Notes: generated by a model from the sequence alone, not told the origin. 64,000 nucleotides of DNA from Hetaerina americana (GCA_022747635.1 JAKTNV010000011.1:13833475-13897474); one strand, 5' to 3'. Shown: positions 21,661-32,385, counted from the stretch's first letter. Made by a program: numbers and translations.

Positions 21661-21748
21661 GTATGTGTTTATGTATATTTGTATGTGTGTGTATATATGT
21701 ATACTTGTATATATATATATATACACTATATATGTGTGTGTGTGTGTA

Positions 21749-21762
21749 TGAGTGTTTCTATA

Positions 21763-21828
<66 letters not shown>

Positions 21829-21842
21829 TATAGAAACACTCA
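21749..21842. repeat. Perfect 94-bp palindrome centred on (AT)n
   Basis: The arm TGAGTGTTTCTATATCATCGAT (21749-21770) is exactly inverted at 21821-21842, and the 50 bases between are pure AT, so the whole 94 bases are self-complementary. TGTG-rich sequence precedes it, and a family P2 Penelope-like fragment follows within ten bases. Confidence 0.9.
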
Positions 21843-21850
21843 CACGAGCA

Positions 21851-21965
21851 GTATAATATTTGGACGGCACAATAAAACACAAATACAATGGTAACACTCA
21901 AAAGGACACTCACATTGTAGAATGCTTGAGCTTTCGGCCTTCTCAGAGGCCTTCTTCAAGAAAGA
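21851..21965 (-). mobile_element. Penelope-like fragment (family P2) with hammerhead-like core
   Basis: Related to the arms at 906-1097 (GCACAATAAAACACAAATAC, GGACACTCACATTGTAGAAT). Read on the minus strand, 21921-21962 gives TTGAAGAA, GGCC, an eight-base loop, GGCC, GAAA and GCTC. The two GGCC blocks can pair as stem II, and GAAA sits where hammerheads require it. The first core residue is T where the consensus has C. GCTCA could pair with TGAGT about 20 bases on, as stem III. Confidence 0.5.
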
Positions 21966-22039
21966 CCATATGTATATATCATTGAGAAGTTCATGTTCAC
22001 CTTTCCTGTACCATGTGTGTGTATATATATTTATACACA

Positions 22040-22040
<1 letters not shown>

Positions 22041-22075
<35 letters not shown>
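22041..22075. repeat. Short (TA)n tract
   Basis: TA units, ending at the 5' truncation point of the following LINE-B copy. Confidence 0.9.
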
Positions 22076-22077
<2 letters not shown>

Positions 22078-22078
<1 letters not shown>

Positions 22079-22580
22079 TTATTAGGAAAAGACTCGTAAG
22101 AACTTTGATGTGGAGCCTAGCTATGTACGGTGCGGAAACGTGGTCATTGAAGCAGGAGGATAGACGTAGATTGGAGGCTTTTGAAATGTGGGTGTGGAGA
22201 AGAGTGGAGTAGGTGAAATGGACAGAGAAGAAAACAAATGAGGGAGTAATTGGTATGGTGGGCGAGGAGAGGGGTTTCTTGGGAGCAATCCTATGGAGGC
22301 AGGAAAAGTGGCTGAAGGGGGTATTGACCGGCAATGGGATGTTGAAGACTGCGATAGAGGGGAGAATGTTAGGCAAATGAGGAAAGAGAAGGAACAGCAT
22401 AGGGATTTTGGACGTGATGAAGGGAGGAAGAAGGTACTCAGAGATGAAGAGGTATAGATGAAGGGATATAGAGTAGGATGTTGTGTTTTGTTAGGAGTCA
22501 CAAAATATTTATTTAGGAGCTCTGTGTCCATCCAAAAACCTACCTTAACCGGTAGATTACCTAATAATAATAATATATAG
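22078..22580 (+). mobile_element. LINE-B 3' end, well preserved
   Basis: Frames contain RKRLVRTLMWSLAMYGAETW, SLKQEDRRRLEAFEMWVWRR, then a stop and VKWTEKKTNEGVIGMVGEER, GFLGAILWRQEKWLKGVLTG and NGMLKTAIEGRMLGK. The tail has CCAAAAACCTACCTTAACCG at 22532 and ends in (TAA)n. YGAETWSLK is the common C-terminal signature of this group of insect non-LTR elements. The 5' truncation point abuts (TA)n. The coding part is interrupted by stops, so it is inactive. Minus-strand frames over it are shadows. Confidence 0.85.
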
Positions 22581-24127
22581 TCTGTGCGTAAACCCAATAA
22601 AACTAATGATTAATAAGTCTAATGATTGATAAGAATGGGGAAGACAATTAGTCACGGAAGTTAAACATTATTATGAAAATGTATAGTGAAATTGTGACAA
22701 TATCCAGGGGGAAACAATGTAAACGAGGTAATTACAGTGATCATATGTAACAATAGTCGTATTGAAATCGTTCCAGCAGTACACTAAGAAAAATCGATTT
22801 TCGATTGAAGAGACGCTTGAAATGTTCATTGCGCAACAATTCAAACGCTTGGAAATGAAATGAATGGAGATGAATACTTTCTTTGAGAAGCGTTTGAGAA
22901 TTCCTGCTTGTCCAGGTACGGAAAGAAAACACTCTTCGTGGAAACTTTGAGGAATTTTAAGGCTTTTAGCTACTTTCTCATAAATCTTGTACGTAGACCA
23001 TGACTATGTCGTAGACTTCATCACTGAATAAAATGTTGGCTCGATTCTACCAAGAGTTTTCTACCATTTTGCATGAAAATTTAGGTATTTTTTTACCGTG
23101 TAGGAATACGAGTCGTATTTTTCGTCTTATTAATCTCTCGTATTCTTTACACGGTCCAGTCATCCTCCATTATGGAGTGTTTTGGGGGAGCTATAGGTTG
23201 TGGAGAGGTGGGGAAAAATTACGTTACGTTTCATCATTAGACTTGAAAGTGTCCCATTCAATGTACGGATAACGTATAAGCCAGAATTGTGAGCTTGGAA
23301 TGAACCAACGATCCTCAATTCGATTTATAAACTGGTTTTGGTGAGGAGAAGGGAGAGTTGCAGCCCATTTTCGAGGAAACAAATTGATACGAGATGGCGC
23401 CCTTGCGTAATTCACTGGTGGCCATCCCGAGTGGTTAAATTCAAAGGTCGTTCCTTTTCCTACCTCTTTTCTTTTCTTCCTCATTTTCCACACCACGAAT
23501 GGCTCTAGATGCGGTGCGGACCGTTGGGTTGATGTATCGCTTTACAAAATCGTTCCGAAGAGTGCGCCCTAAAAGTGCGATGTCGAATGTGTTTAGTGGG
23601 AACATTATCCTTTGGATATCCATAATTTTTGTTTTCCCACAATTCACGAGGAGGCTAACTGAATCACAGGCCGGGTTACTGAACGTTCGAGGGATTCGAA
23701 AGGGTTTTTTTTTTGGGCGTTAGACATTTCTGATTGGGAAGGGATAAAAGTCGGGTTCGAATTCATAATTGATGACTCGTTTAGGATTGTCAGTGGGATA
23801 TTTATTTTATTTATTTTACTCCTCAGTCCTCCGTTTAAGGTTTGTTTTGGATGGGCATTTAACACACCTATATTTCTTAGCAACCTCTAACGAAATGCAA
23901 CAAGACAGCGGACAACCTCTAACGAAATGCTTGGGCCCCACTCGCGGTATTTAATTTTTCTCAAATATCTCTCCCTGTTGCAGCATTGTTGAAAATGATC
24001 TTTTTATATATTTATTCTAAAATAAAATAAAAATTAAATCATGCTGAATTGCTCATTCTATTTGGTAAAAATTTTACCTACGTTATATTTTAAATTTTCA
24101 CTTTTTTATTCCCCTTTAACCTCCGTT
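22581..24127. other. Unassigned DNA
   Basis: No confident gene. A 19-base direct repeat (CAACCTCTAACGAAATGC core) occurs at about 23880 and 23914. The minus-strand frames at 23224-23647 have plausible composition but no recognised motif and overlap low-complexity sequence. Confidence 0.35.
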
Positions 24128-24400
24128 CTAAAAGTTCAGTTTTGTGTGATATAATTTGAAACAATCCTCGTAAATACAGGCCTTCATTGCAGTCTGGGCA
24201 CCAGTAGACTGTATCCCTTCTTTTACCTCGTGCGGAGCACAGCTGACATCTTCTTTGAGGCCTGGACTTCTTCCCGGTCGGCTGTATCTTTTCAACGAAC
24301 TGCCTCTCGACCTAATTTCCTCTCTTGACTTTGTACTATCACATCCAGTTTTCACTTCTCTTTCTTCGTCCAGGTGTTCAGCTAAATTCTCTTTATTATT
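24128..24400 (-). pseudogene. piggyBac transposase C-terminal remnant
   Basis: The minus strand encodes the cysteine-rich C-terminal domain of a piggyBac-type transposase across two frames. One frame has RRCQLCSARGKRRDTVYWC followed by PDCNEGLYLRG, giving C-x2-C and W-C-x2-C pairs that bind zinc in this family. The other frame supplies CFKLYHTKLNF, the typical terminal CF..YHT motif, just before a stop at 24128. The switch is explained by one extra G near 24170. Upstream, KTGCDSTKSREEIR resembles the segment between core and zinc domain, again out of phase. The DDD catalytic core and the inverted repeats are not visible. It would act on TTAA targets if complete; this copy is inactive. Confidence 0.75.
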
Positions 24401-24914
24401 TTAACTCAAAAAAAGCTTATCCCTTTTGGAATTCATTACGGAGGTTATAAACAAGGCTTTCTTAATTCTCTTTCTCAAGAGAGAAATCTAAGCAACTGAG
24501 ATTACAGACGGTGGTGAGACCTTTTGCCCTCACAATTGTTACGACAAAACAAAAAGAAAAAATGATACACATAGAAATTAGATTGGGAGATCATATCAAG
24601 CAATAAAGACGAACAGAACCTGAGGACAAAGCGTTAATGTAAATAATTCGCGTATCTCATAACGCGGGGCTTGATAGATTTATCTTCCTCATAGAATGCC
24701 TTTTCATGTGGCCGAAACAGAACGAATAGCAACACTCATTATCTATGAGGCCTAGGGAAACCATATATATTAAACAAATTAGATAGCGCCGCAGAAAAAA
24801 ATTGAAAACCGAGGGGGCGTTCGGCGTACTTCGATCCGCGGATAAGGCCTGCCGACTGCGACGTATCACGTACTGAGAACCGCGCCGAGGGATTACATTC
24901 CGTCCAAAGTTTCT

Positions 24915-25180
24915 ATCCTTTTCCAGCCCCTAGTTTTCCTAACATTCCCACATCCATCACAGCCTTCAGCATCCCATTGCCAATCAAATGGCACTAAATC
25001 CATCTTTCTTGCCTCCTTTTGGCTTCTCCCAGCAATTACCTCTCCTTCCTCACCATACCTAGAACTTCCTCGTTTGTTTTCCTTTCAGCCCACCTCATCC
25101 TCTCCATTCTTCTTCCGATCCAAATCTCAAAAACTTCCAATCTGCATCATCCCGCTTCAGTGACCATGTTTTCGCGCTGT
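24915..25180 (-). mobile_element. LINE-B fragment, downstream part, split by a mariner
   Basis: Minus strand, with equivalents of RMLGKLG, the LKAVMDVGML segment, SLLGEAKRRQ, NEEVLGMVRKER and WAERKTN, and MVTEAG before the mariner junction at 25180. The upstream part of the same copy continues beyond the mariner at 26519. The LINE therefore predates the mariner. Confidence 0.75.
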
Positions 25181-25181
25181 A

Positions 25182-26518
25182 TACTACCTTGATCAAAATG
25201 TTCCCGGAATAACCACCGTGTGGCGTTCCCATCGTTCCGATTTGAGTTCTGTTTTTTTTGTTAAATTGGTACATCTGTTGTTGATATTCCCTTTAAATCT
25301 TAGTGTCATAACTTGACATTTGCCAAAGTTACGTAGCCAAGAGTACATCTATCTCTGTGTGTGTTGGCGATTTTTTACAATTGCAGAAATGGATTTAAAT
25401 TTGCAACAACGAACTTGTATTAAATTTTGCGTAAAAAACGGATTTAGTGGCGCACGGACGTTGGAAATGTTGGAAAAGTGTTTCGGCAACGATTCTCTAA
25501 AAAAAACGGTCGTTTACCAGTGGCACGAGCGGTTCAGAAGTGGTCGTGAGTCAATCGAAGATGATGAACGCAGTGGCAGACCATCGACATCGAAAGTCGG
25601 TGAAAAAATTGATAAAGTAAAAGAAATGTTGGTCAATAACCGCAAATTAACCATCAGAGAAATAGCGGAGGACTTGAACATTGCCTATGGATCCGCCCAA
25701 GACATTGTGGTTAATGATTTGGGTTTCCGTCGTGTAGCAGCAAAGTTGGTGCCGAAAGACCTCAATTTCATGAAAAAAGAGACCGTGTTGACGTCGCAAA
25801 AGACATGATTTGCGAGGCTGAATCCGATCCCACATTCATCAAAAGGATCATTACTGGAGACGAGACGTGGGTTTATGAGTACGACACGCAATCCAGACAT
25901 CAGGCAAGTGAATGGCGTTCACCAAATGAGCCGAGACCAAAAAAACCACGTCGTTTTCAGTCAAAAAAGAAGGCAATGCTGACGGTTTTCATGGATTACA
26001 ACGGTGCAGTGCATCATGAATTTTTGCCAGAAGGCCAGACTGTAAACAAAGAGTATTATTTGGGCGTTATGAGACGTTTGCGTGAAGCAATTCGCCGAAA
26101 GAGACCAGAAATGTGGGCAGAAAACTCGTGGATTTTGCACCATGATAACGCACCGTCGCACAGTGCTATCATTATTCGTAATTTTTTGACGAAAAATGCA
26201 ACAAATACCATCCAACAGCCACCGAATTCACCTGATTTGGCTCCCTGTGACTTCTTTCTGTTCAATCGAGTTAAAAAAACCATTACGGGGAACGCGTTTT
26301 AGCAGCCGAGAGGAAGTAATGGAAAAATCGCAGGAAGCACTGATGGACATACCGAAAACCGAATATAAAAAATGTTTCGAGGATTGGATCAAGCGCTGGC
26401 ATAAGTGTGTTGCAGTCGATGGGGATTACTTTGAAGGGGACAACATAGATTTAGATGAATAAACTTGTATTTTTAATTTTCTGAATAAATTCCGGGAAAT
26501 TTTTGATCAAGGTAGTAT
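25182..26518 (+). mobile_element. Nearly intact mariner element
   Basis: Inverted repeats of about 28 bases close the element. ACTACCTTGATCAAAATGTT starts at 25183, and TTTTTGATCAAGGTAGT ends at 26516, within flanking TA. The element is about 1.33 kb, the usual mariner size, and holds a transposase frame with two single-base slips. It sits in LINE-B, whose coding order continues across it. Its 5' end is also found, twice and inverted, in the 134-bp MITE at 59901-60034. Confidence 0.9.
25388..26463 (+). pseudogene. Mariner transposase, two frameshifts
   Basis: The start at MDLNLQQRTCIKFCVKNG fits the family N-terminus. Residues about 1-55 form the first helix-turn-helix (TVVYQWHERFRSGRESIEDD), followed by RSGRPSTSK and a second helix-turn-helix (NRKLTIREIAEDLNIAYGS). 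The catalytic core has GDETWVY (Asp codon 25859), HHDNAPSH (Asp codon 26144) and SPDLAPCDFF (Asp codon 26249). The second and third aspartates are 34 residues apart, the D,D34D mariner signature, so all three metal ligands are present. The end is KKCFEDWIKRWHKCVAVDGD, then YFEGDN, with a stop at 26461. The frame slips once in an A6 run near 25772 and once in an A7 run near 26275. Total length of about 355 codons is normal. Apart from these slips it looks functional, so sequencing or assembly error should be excluded. Confidence 0.9.
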
Positions 26519-26690
26519 AACTACGCTCCATGTCGAAGTTTTTACGAGCCTTTTCTCAACATCCTTACTCAACTTCCATTTCATCAACTGCCTTCTCCTT
26601 TTGAAAGCTTCCATTCATAATGTAATTCTGTATCTTAAGTCTGAATTACTTGGACTATTTTTGGCCAAGACACTTCTAAGATAGGTAAAC
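26519..26690 (-). mobile_element. LINE-B fragment, upstream part beyond the mariner
   Basis: The minus strand continues the 24915 copy upstream, with residues like KNFDMERSY next to the junction (compare RTLIWSVVLYGAETW) and EAFKRRRQLMK-like residues near 26600. Joining at the duplicated TA gives the expected order. Confidence 0.65.
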
Positions 26691-26899
26691 AGTTCTACCC
26701 GCTGTATTTTTTATCGAAAAAAGTTTTAAATATTAATTTAATATCGAAAGGGTAAAATTTAGACCCTTTAATTTAGAAATTTAGTCATTGGTAGTATTTC
26801 CACGCATGAGCAATTTTATATATCCTGCGTTGAAAGTTTTGAATTTTAATTTTAATTGAAAATGGAAATATATAGTGTTTGACTAAATGTGAATGTGAG

Positions 26900-27315
26900 A
26901 TTGGGTCTATGATACAATTATAGGATGAGTGTGGATTGGAAACTTTTGAGATTTGTGGGTGTGGCGAAGAATGGAGGAAATATGTCAGACGGGGAGAGTT
27001 AAACAAATTTCGAGGTTTTAAATAAAGTGGAGAAAAGAAGAAGTTGGGTTGGGTTGATTGAGGAAATCCTGAAAAGACAGAATGTGTGGATAGGGGGAAT
27101 ATTGGAAGTCAGTGAAAATGTTGAGATAGAAGAAGAACAACGTTGGGTAAGCGTAGTAGAGAATGGGAGAAAGTTGGCTCTTTCAGACAGTATGAAGGCA
27201 GGCAGAAGTTACGACAAAATGAAAAAAGAAATCATTTGGAGTTATGATGGAGGAATTTCTCGCGATAAATATAAGTAAATAGTCGTAATGGTCCTCAAAA
27301 AAATATACCTTAAGC
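26900..27315 (+). mobile_element. Diverged LINE-B copy
   Basis: The open part at 27027-27278 gives EKRRSWVGLIEEILKRQNVW and IGGILEVSENVEIEEEQRWV, then MKAGRSYDKMKKE. These correspond to GLLREILWRQEKWMRGVLTG, the VIEGR segment and MKEGRKYLELKR. Upstream, WKLLRFVGVAKNGG corresponds to LEAFEMWVWRRME. A weak tail lies near 27295. The long uninterrupted frame is a remnant and not a host gene. Confidence 0.6.
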
Positions 27316-27344
27316 ATCTTTAATATATTGAATAATATTCAATA

Positions 27345-27600
27345 CTTATAAACGAGGCTGGTTTCATAAGGTACTTAATGTACTGGATTTCCACTCCGAT
27401 ATCCCGGGTTCATATCCCGGCAGTAGAATATGTAACGGCATGCCTGATTTGTGTCCTCGGGGTGAGAGAACTCCATAATGGAACACCCCTGTCCGTTGGA
27501 TGGGTTGTTAAATCTTGTGACCCTTAGTCGCCTTTCCTTAAGAAGACAGACTAATGCCTTGGACGTTTTTCTATCCACCCAACCTACCCTCATTTCTATT
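27345..27600 (+). mobile_element. tRNA-derived SINE, divergent family
   Basis: A B-box-like GGTTCATATCCC at 27407 lies inside CCCGGGTTCATATCCCGG. The body has TGTCCTCGGGGTGAGAGAAC and CACCCCTGTCCGTTGGATGG. The layout (tRNA head, then about 180 bases of body) resembles SINE-TA, but the body differs. The end is unclear. Confidence 0.5.
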
Positions 27601-28139
27601 ACGTCTTACAACAGCAAAATTGATCATATCGGTCGCCTCCCTTACTAAGTAATTACTTCCTACAACTAGAACGTAAATGGTATTTAGTGGGGGTTATCTG
27701 TACATTGCTCGTGTACTGTAAAGTTAGATAAATTTAGCCCCGAGACCTTTCCCTCATTACCTTTTGAAATGTCAAAGTGACACTTGGTCGTAGATGAAAT
27801 ATTGTTTTTTAATCTTTTGAAAGAAATCGCTGTTCTCTTATTTTCGCGACTCGTTAACAATGGAATGCCACAACACGCGGCCAACATTTTAAATTTCAAT
27901 GCAAATTCACCCTATCGAGTCAACTCGGGCGAAAAATACTTCGTATCTGAATAAACATGGCGTCTGTTTTGCGAATTTCGAGCCCTCCCTTCCCCAATAA
28001 AAAAAGAAAAAAAAGAAAGTCACAAAAGGACTATGATGCGGATATCATTCCAAAGGAATAGCGCCGTACGCTTCGCGGCGTTTTCAACCGGAGTAGCGTA
28101 ATAATTTCGTTTGAATCAAGCATCGAAAAGGTGAGCAGG

Positions 28140-29000
28140 TATTATTCCTTTCCCACCCTCGACTCACCTCAACCTCCCCCACCTTTCCTGTTCCCTAGGG
28201 AAGGGAGAGGGGTGGTTTGAGGTGGGTTTCAGGGTATCAAGACGTCCCAACCCGTGGGTCCTCTCCCACCCTCAGTCTCCCAACATACGTAAAACCCTCC
28301 CCCACCCCAATAAAACGCGAGTAGTCCTTATTCCATCCGCGTCGCACCAAATCACCTTCCCCTGTCCGCCACACCCACAACCCTCTCCCAACCCCATCCT
28401 TTTCCATCCCTCTCTCCACACACCAAGCTCCTTCTTGTCACACTCCCACTACCTAAAATACCTCTCACCCCCCCCCCCCACCCATCCAACCCGACTAAAC
28501 CTGAATTATCGACTGTATGCCGCCGCTAACATCAACACCACCTCATTCAACCAACTTCCAGCTACCCCAGAGATCGACCAAGGGGATCCCAAATCTTGCT
28601 ATATCTGTTCAGTGGTTTTAAATAAATACATTATAGATATTGAGTAATTATTGGGACTTGATTTCTTGTCACTGCGTGCGGGGATTGTTACGAGTTGGGA
28701 AGGAAAACAGTGTCAATGTGTGGGCTATCTAGAGGGTGTTTTCATGTGTGGGTGTGTGTGTGTGTGAGGGGGATGGACCATGAGAAGGATGGTTATTTGA
28801 GCCCAACCCCCTGGCATACCCTCGTAAATCACCCAACCACCCTCTTCTCCCTCCCACCACCACGAAATATATCGATTCCCAAAGGGAGAGAGAGAGAAAG
28901 ACCACCCTCTTCTCCCTCCCCCTAACTCACCCTCTCTCTCTCTCCCTCTCTCTTAATCTTACCCTGCGTCTTTCCTTCCCCTTTTCACCCTCCGTCCTTC
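28140..29000. repeat. C-rich low-complexity tract
   Basis: Dominated by CCCACC, CTCCC and CCCCCCCC runs with a (GT)n patch at 28750 and (CTCT)n at 28930. The 141-codon frame is Pro/Ser/His-rich and lacks any motif. Confidence 0.65.
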
Positions 29001-29394
29001 AGAGAGATCACTGTCCATTTCATCCCCTCACTTCGCTGACAAGCATAAAAAAATAATAATGAACATTACTAAAGACTGCGATCCCAATTTCACCCAATCC
29101 TCTTAATAAAATGGGGATTGCAGCAGTTATTCGGGGGAGGCGACCCTCAAAAGAGATCATTTTGAGCATTGTGGGGTTGGGAGGATGATTTGTAAACAGG
29201 AGGAAATTTTTCGGGTTGGGTTAATCGTGTGTAAAGGGGGAAACCCGGCGTCGGCATTCGCGCATTATTTTTTTTAATAATAGGCGCCAAGGGATCCCAA
29301 AATGCGTCACATCCCAAGGACGGAGTACTCTGCTTGATGTATGTGAGTATTCTTTATTGCAATATTTCACCGTAATAATTAATGGGATGTGGTA
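29001..29394. other. Unassigned DNA
   Basis: No recognised feature; a G-rich patch lies at 29130-29250. Confidence 0.4.
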
Positions 29395-29640
29395 GTTCTG
29401 CGGGTAGAGATGTGGACCACTGACCGGAGGGCACGGGTTCGATTCCCGGGCACGCCGCTCTGGGTACCCTCGGAGACACCCGAGTTGTGTGGTTTTACAG
29501 CTACATTCCTAGGAAACAATAGCCGGCAAAGGGAAAGGAGCTGGACCTCTTAGTATCCTGTTGGTGTGTGATTACGCTCGGTTGGGTGAGCTCTATCCTC
29601 ACCTATCAAACCTACCTTCTGGTTGATAACTGTGGATTCT
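29395..29640 (+). mobile_element. SINE related to SINE-TA
   Basis: The head GTTCTGCGGGTAGAGATGTG and ACCACTGACCGGAGGGCACG leads to the B box GGTTCGATTCC at 29436. The body has AGCCGGCAAAGGGAAAGGAG, GGGTGAGCTCTATCCTCACC and ACCTTCTGGTTGATAACTGT, clearly homologous to SINE-TA but with a longer middle and no (TA)n tail. It is an older or sister subfamily. Confidence 0.75.
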
Positions 29641-29749
29641 TGGTTAAAGTAGGACGTGGGATATTACAACCGAGTCAAACAAAACGAAAAGGAGGTCTGA
29701 GTATCGATACGAGGAATATTTTTTCGGGTATCCATATAGCGTGTAATAC

Positions 29750-30095
29750 CATTTGATTAAACATTATAGTATAGTATTAATATAATATTTATCAATAAAA
29801 AAGGGCAACGTATATTATAAATTTTAAATACTTGAAAAAATATTATAAAGTTCCCAACAGTTGATTTTTTCACGGTTCTGTCAAGTAAATTTTACAGATT
29901 TTTTTTCTGATCGAGTAGATTCGGAATGTTTTTTTTGCTACCGAGAGAAATTTGACAAAAGCAAAAAAGTACATAAAAATAAAATTAGGAAATATAAAAG
30001 AACGAAAAAAACTCAATTTAAAGAATATCACGTGCGTATGTAAGAAATGGGAGAATGTGTTCTCTCCGCACAGCACTCCAAATAGGGTTTTGGGA
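29750..30095. other. Unassigned AT-rich DNA
   Basis: No gene. The short frames at 29861-30076 are Lys/Phe-rich in AT-rich sequence. Confidence 0.4.
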
Positions 30096-30099
30096 TGGT

Positions 30100-30190
30100 A
30101 TTGAAAAAATCTGTAATCACTGGGACTCGAACCTTAGGCATCGGCGTTTGAAGCAATTAAATTAGCCACACCATCAAACTGATCCGCCCT
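30100..30190 (-). mobile_element. tRNA-like SINE head
   Basis: Minus strand. GGTTCGAGTCCCAG (B box, antisense at 30122-30134) is preceded by GTTTGATGGTGTGGCTAATT and GCTTCAAACGCCGATGCC, an arrangement like tRNA D and anticodon arms. No body or tail could be followed, so it may be a solo head or decayed SINE. Confidence 0.5.
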
Positions 30191-30369
30191 CTACTATAAC
30201 GTCAGTAGAGATAAACACGAGTTTATCCATTTCAACTCCTGCTAAAGAGTAATTTTTTTATTAAATGTAGCTTATAGATCAAGGTCCTTTTTTGATGGAC
30301 CTCCCGTCTGAAGTATTGGCTAAATAAGAATCTTCCCTTAGTACGTACAGTACACAATTCGTTAACTCA

Positions 30370-30560
30370 ACACAAATTAAGCCATCCTTCATCTCCATAT
30401 CCTTTTAACCTACATACATTCTGCCTGACATGCCTGTTCTTTTCTCCCTTTTAAATTTCTCAACCCCAAGTCCTCCTCCACTCTATGTCACGGTCCCCAA
30501 CATTCCATTTCCAATCAATGTCTTCTCCATCCATTTTTCCTTCCCCCCATTACGCCGATA
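30370..30560 (-). mobile_element. LINE-B fragment
   Basis: Minus-strand equivalents of the RTGMSGR, GML and DWKWNVG segments (from CAACATTCCATTTCCAATCA) and the EKWMEK segment (CTCCATCCATTTTTCC). Highly diverged. Confidence 0.5.
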
Positions 30561-30639
30561 TTACACTAATATTTTGCACGAGTGACATTCCTTTCCCCGC
30601 TCAGATGTAATTAACAAATTTCATCAGTTCGCGTCCTTA

Positions 30640-31560
30640 ATATCTTAATAAGGAAGAATAAAAAAAAAAATTTGACGAAGTGTTGAGGACATGGAACGAA
30701 GAATTCGTTTAGGTGACGTAGGTTTAACAGCGGGAAGTGAGGTTGTTAGGCAAGGGTGAGAAAAGGGTAGATAATGAGTAAAAATTTAATGAAGTCATTA
30801 GAGAAAACTTCAATTTGCAGTGAATGCTTGTGTGACTCGGAAACTTGGACGTTGCGGCTGGAGGATGAGCGTTGGCACAAACGGACTGGAGAATCTCTTT
30901 TCAGGTTTGGATGTGGAGAAGAACAGGAAAAAAAAATTACTCGGAAACTTGGACGTCGAGGCTGGAGGATGAGCGTAGACACTAAGGACTGGAGAATCTC
31001 TTTTCAGGTTTGAATGTAGAGAAGAACAGGAAAAAATAGGTGACTCGGAAACTTGGACATAGAGGCTGGAGGATGAGCGTTGGCACAAACGGACTGGAGA
31101 ATCTCTTTTCAGGTTTGGATGTGAAGAAGAACATGAAAAAATAAGTGACTCGGAAACTTGAACGTGGAGGCAGGAGGATGAGCGTAGACACTAAGGACTG
31201 GAGAATCTCTTTTCAGGTTCGGATGTGGAGAAGAACATGAAAAAATAAGTGACTCGGAAACTTGGACGTAAGGCAGGAGGATGAGCGTAGACACTAAGGA
31301 CTGGAGAATCTGTTTTCAGGTTTTGATGTGGAGAACAGGAAAAAATAAAATGGGGAGAAAAGAAAACAAACTAAGAAAAGCCCTATACTAAGTGCGTGAA
31401 GAAAAAAGGCTGTTGAGGGAAATTTGGAAAAGGCAGGATAAATGGACTCAGGAGATGCTGAGAGTAGCATTTGGGATGCAAAAGACTGTGATACATTAAT
31501 GTTGGGAAAGTGATGTAGGGTAAGGAAAAGAGTAGGCTAGCTGGTTGGAATGACATGTTG
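30640..31560 (+). mobile_element. LINE-B copy containing an internal tandem array
   Basis: Upstream (30655-30830) are weak EEVLRTWNEEF- and RENFNLQ-like residues. The array at 30834-31354 multiplies the SETWTLRLEDERR segment. Downstream (31350-31530) the normal order resumes with KWGEKKTN, REEKRLLREIWKRQDKWTQE and MLRVAF.MQKTVIH. No 3' tail is preserved. It is a dead copy. Confidence 0.75.
30834..31354 (+). repeat. 104-105-bp tandem repeat, five units, inside LINE-B
   Basis: Units begin with GACTCGGAAACTTGG at 30834, about 30938, 31042, 31147 and 31251, so spacings are 104 or 105 bases. Each has GGAGGATGAGCG, GGACTGGAGAATCTCTTTTC and a GAAGAACA-GGAAAAAA end. Units 1 and 3 share CGTTGGCACAAACGG; units 2, 4 and 5 share CGTAGACACTAAGG, giving a 1-2-1-2-2 order. 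Unit length is not a multiple of three in most cases, so no extended protein is preserved. Confidence 0.9.
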
Positions 31561-32385
31561 AAAAATAGCTCTATTCAATTCTCGATTCGTTTTTAGACAT
31601 TAGTTAATAGATTGAAGACTTTACAGGCGTATGGAGAAGATTTTTGACGACAAAATTTACGGACAAGAAAATAGACGAATTAGTGCTAAGCAACGCCGAG
31701 ATACATATTTTAGTGTAATGGAATGTTGCTGAAGTCAGGAGAAAATCTTGGAGGAAACTGTTTCAGGCCTTATTTCGTAGAGAGTATCCATCCATGAAGG
31801 AGGATATGAATAAAAAACTTTCCGAAATCCACTTAATGAGTTCTATATTAATGGCCCTGACGATGACATAAAGTGTCGAAAGCTAGGAAGTAATAATAAA
31901 ATCATTAAGTGGATTTTACGAACTTTTTTCCCGTTTCCTCCTTAAAAGAAAAGTTCGTTGGATAAACGAGGCAAGGAGAAGAGGGTGAGATTATGTTTGT
32001 CAGACGAAAAGAAGAGAGTTTCATTTTAGCGAATGGCTTTGAGATATTTAATGACGTATAAGGCGTACCTTAGATAGACAGTAGTGTACCTGGGTCCGCC
32101 ATAAGATCGTCCCTATCCAATTACTTAGTACTAATAATAATTGGCAATTATTTTGCCAATGGTCGTGGCGTAATGTCTAATTTCAATTAACGAAGCCTCT
32201 TCTTTTGTTGATTCTCGCGAATTCATTTTGAGAATGATTGGTTTGCTTGACTTCGTGATGTATTTTTTCGCCTTTGATGTCCTTTGGTTGAGACTTTTAA
32301 AAATCATCATTTATTTCATATAGATATGAATGAATGCATAACCATTCATGAATATATTAAAAAAGTTCTCCCTCTCTAGCACATG

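Noticed and set aside
21840..22400. 186-codon minus-strand frame
   Set aside because: Antisense shadow of a LINE-B copy plus a (TA)n tract.
30834..31354. CRISPR-like array
   Set aside because: Units are contiguous without unique spacers and derive from a LINE; the genome is eukaryotic.
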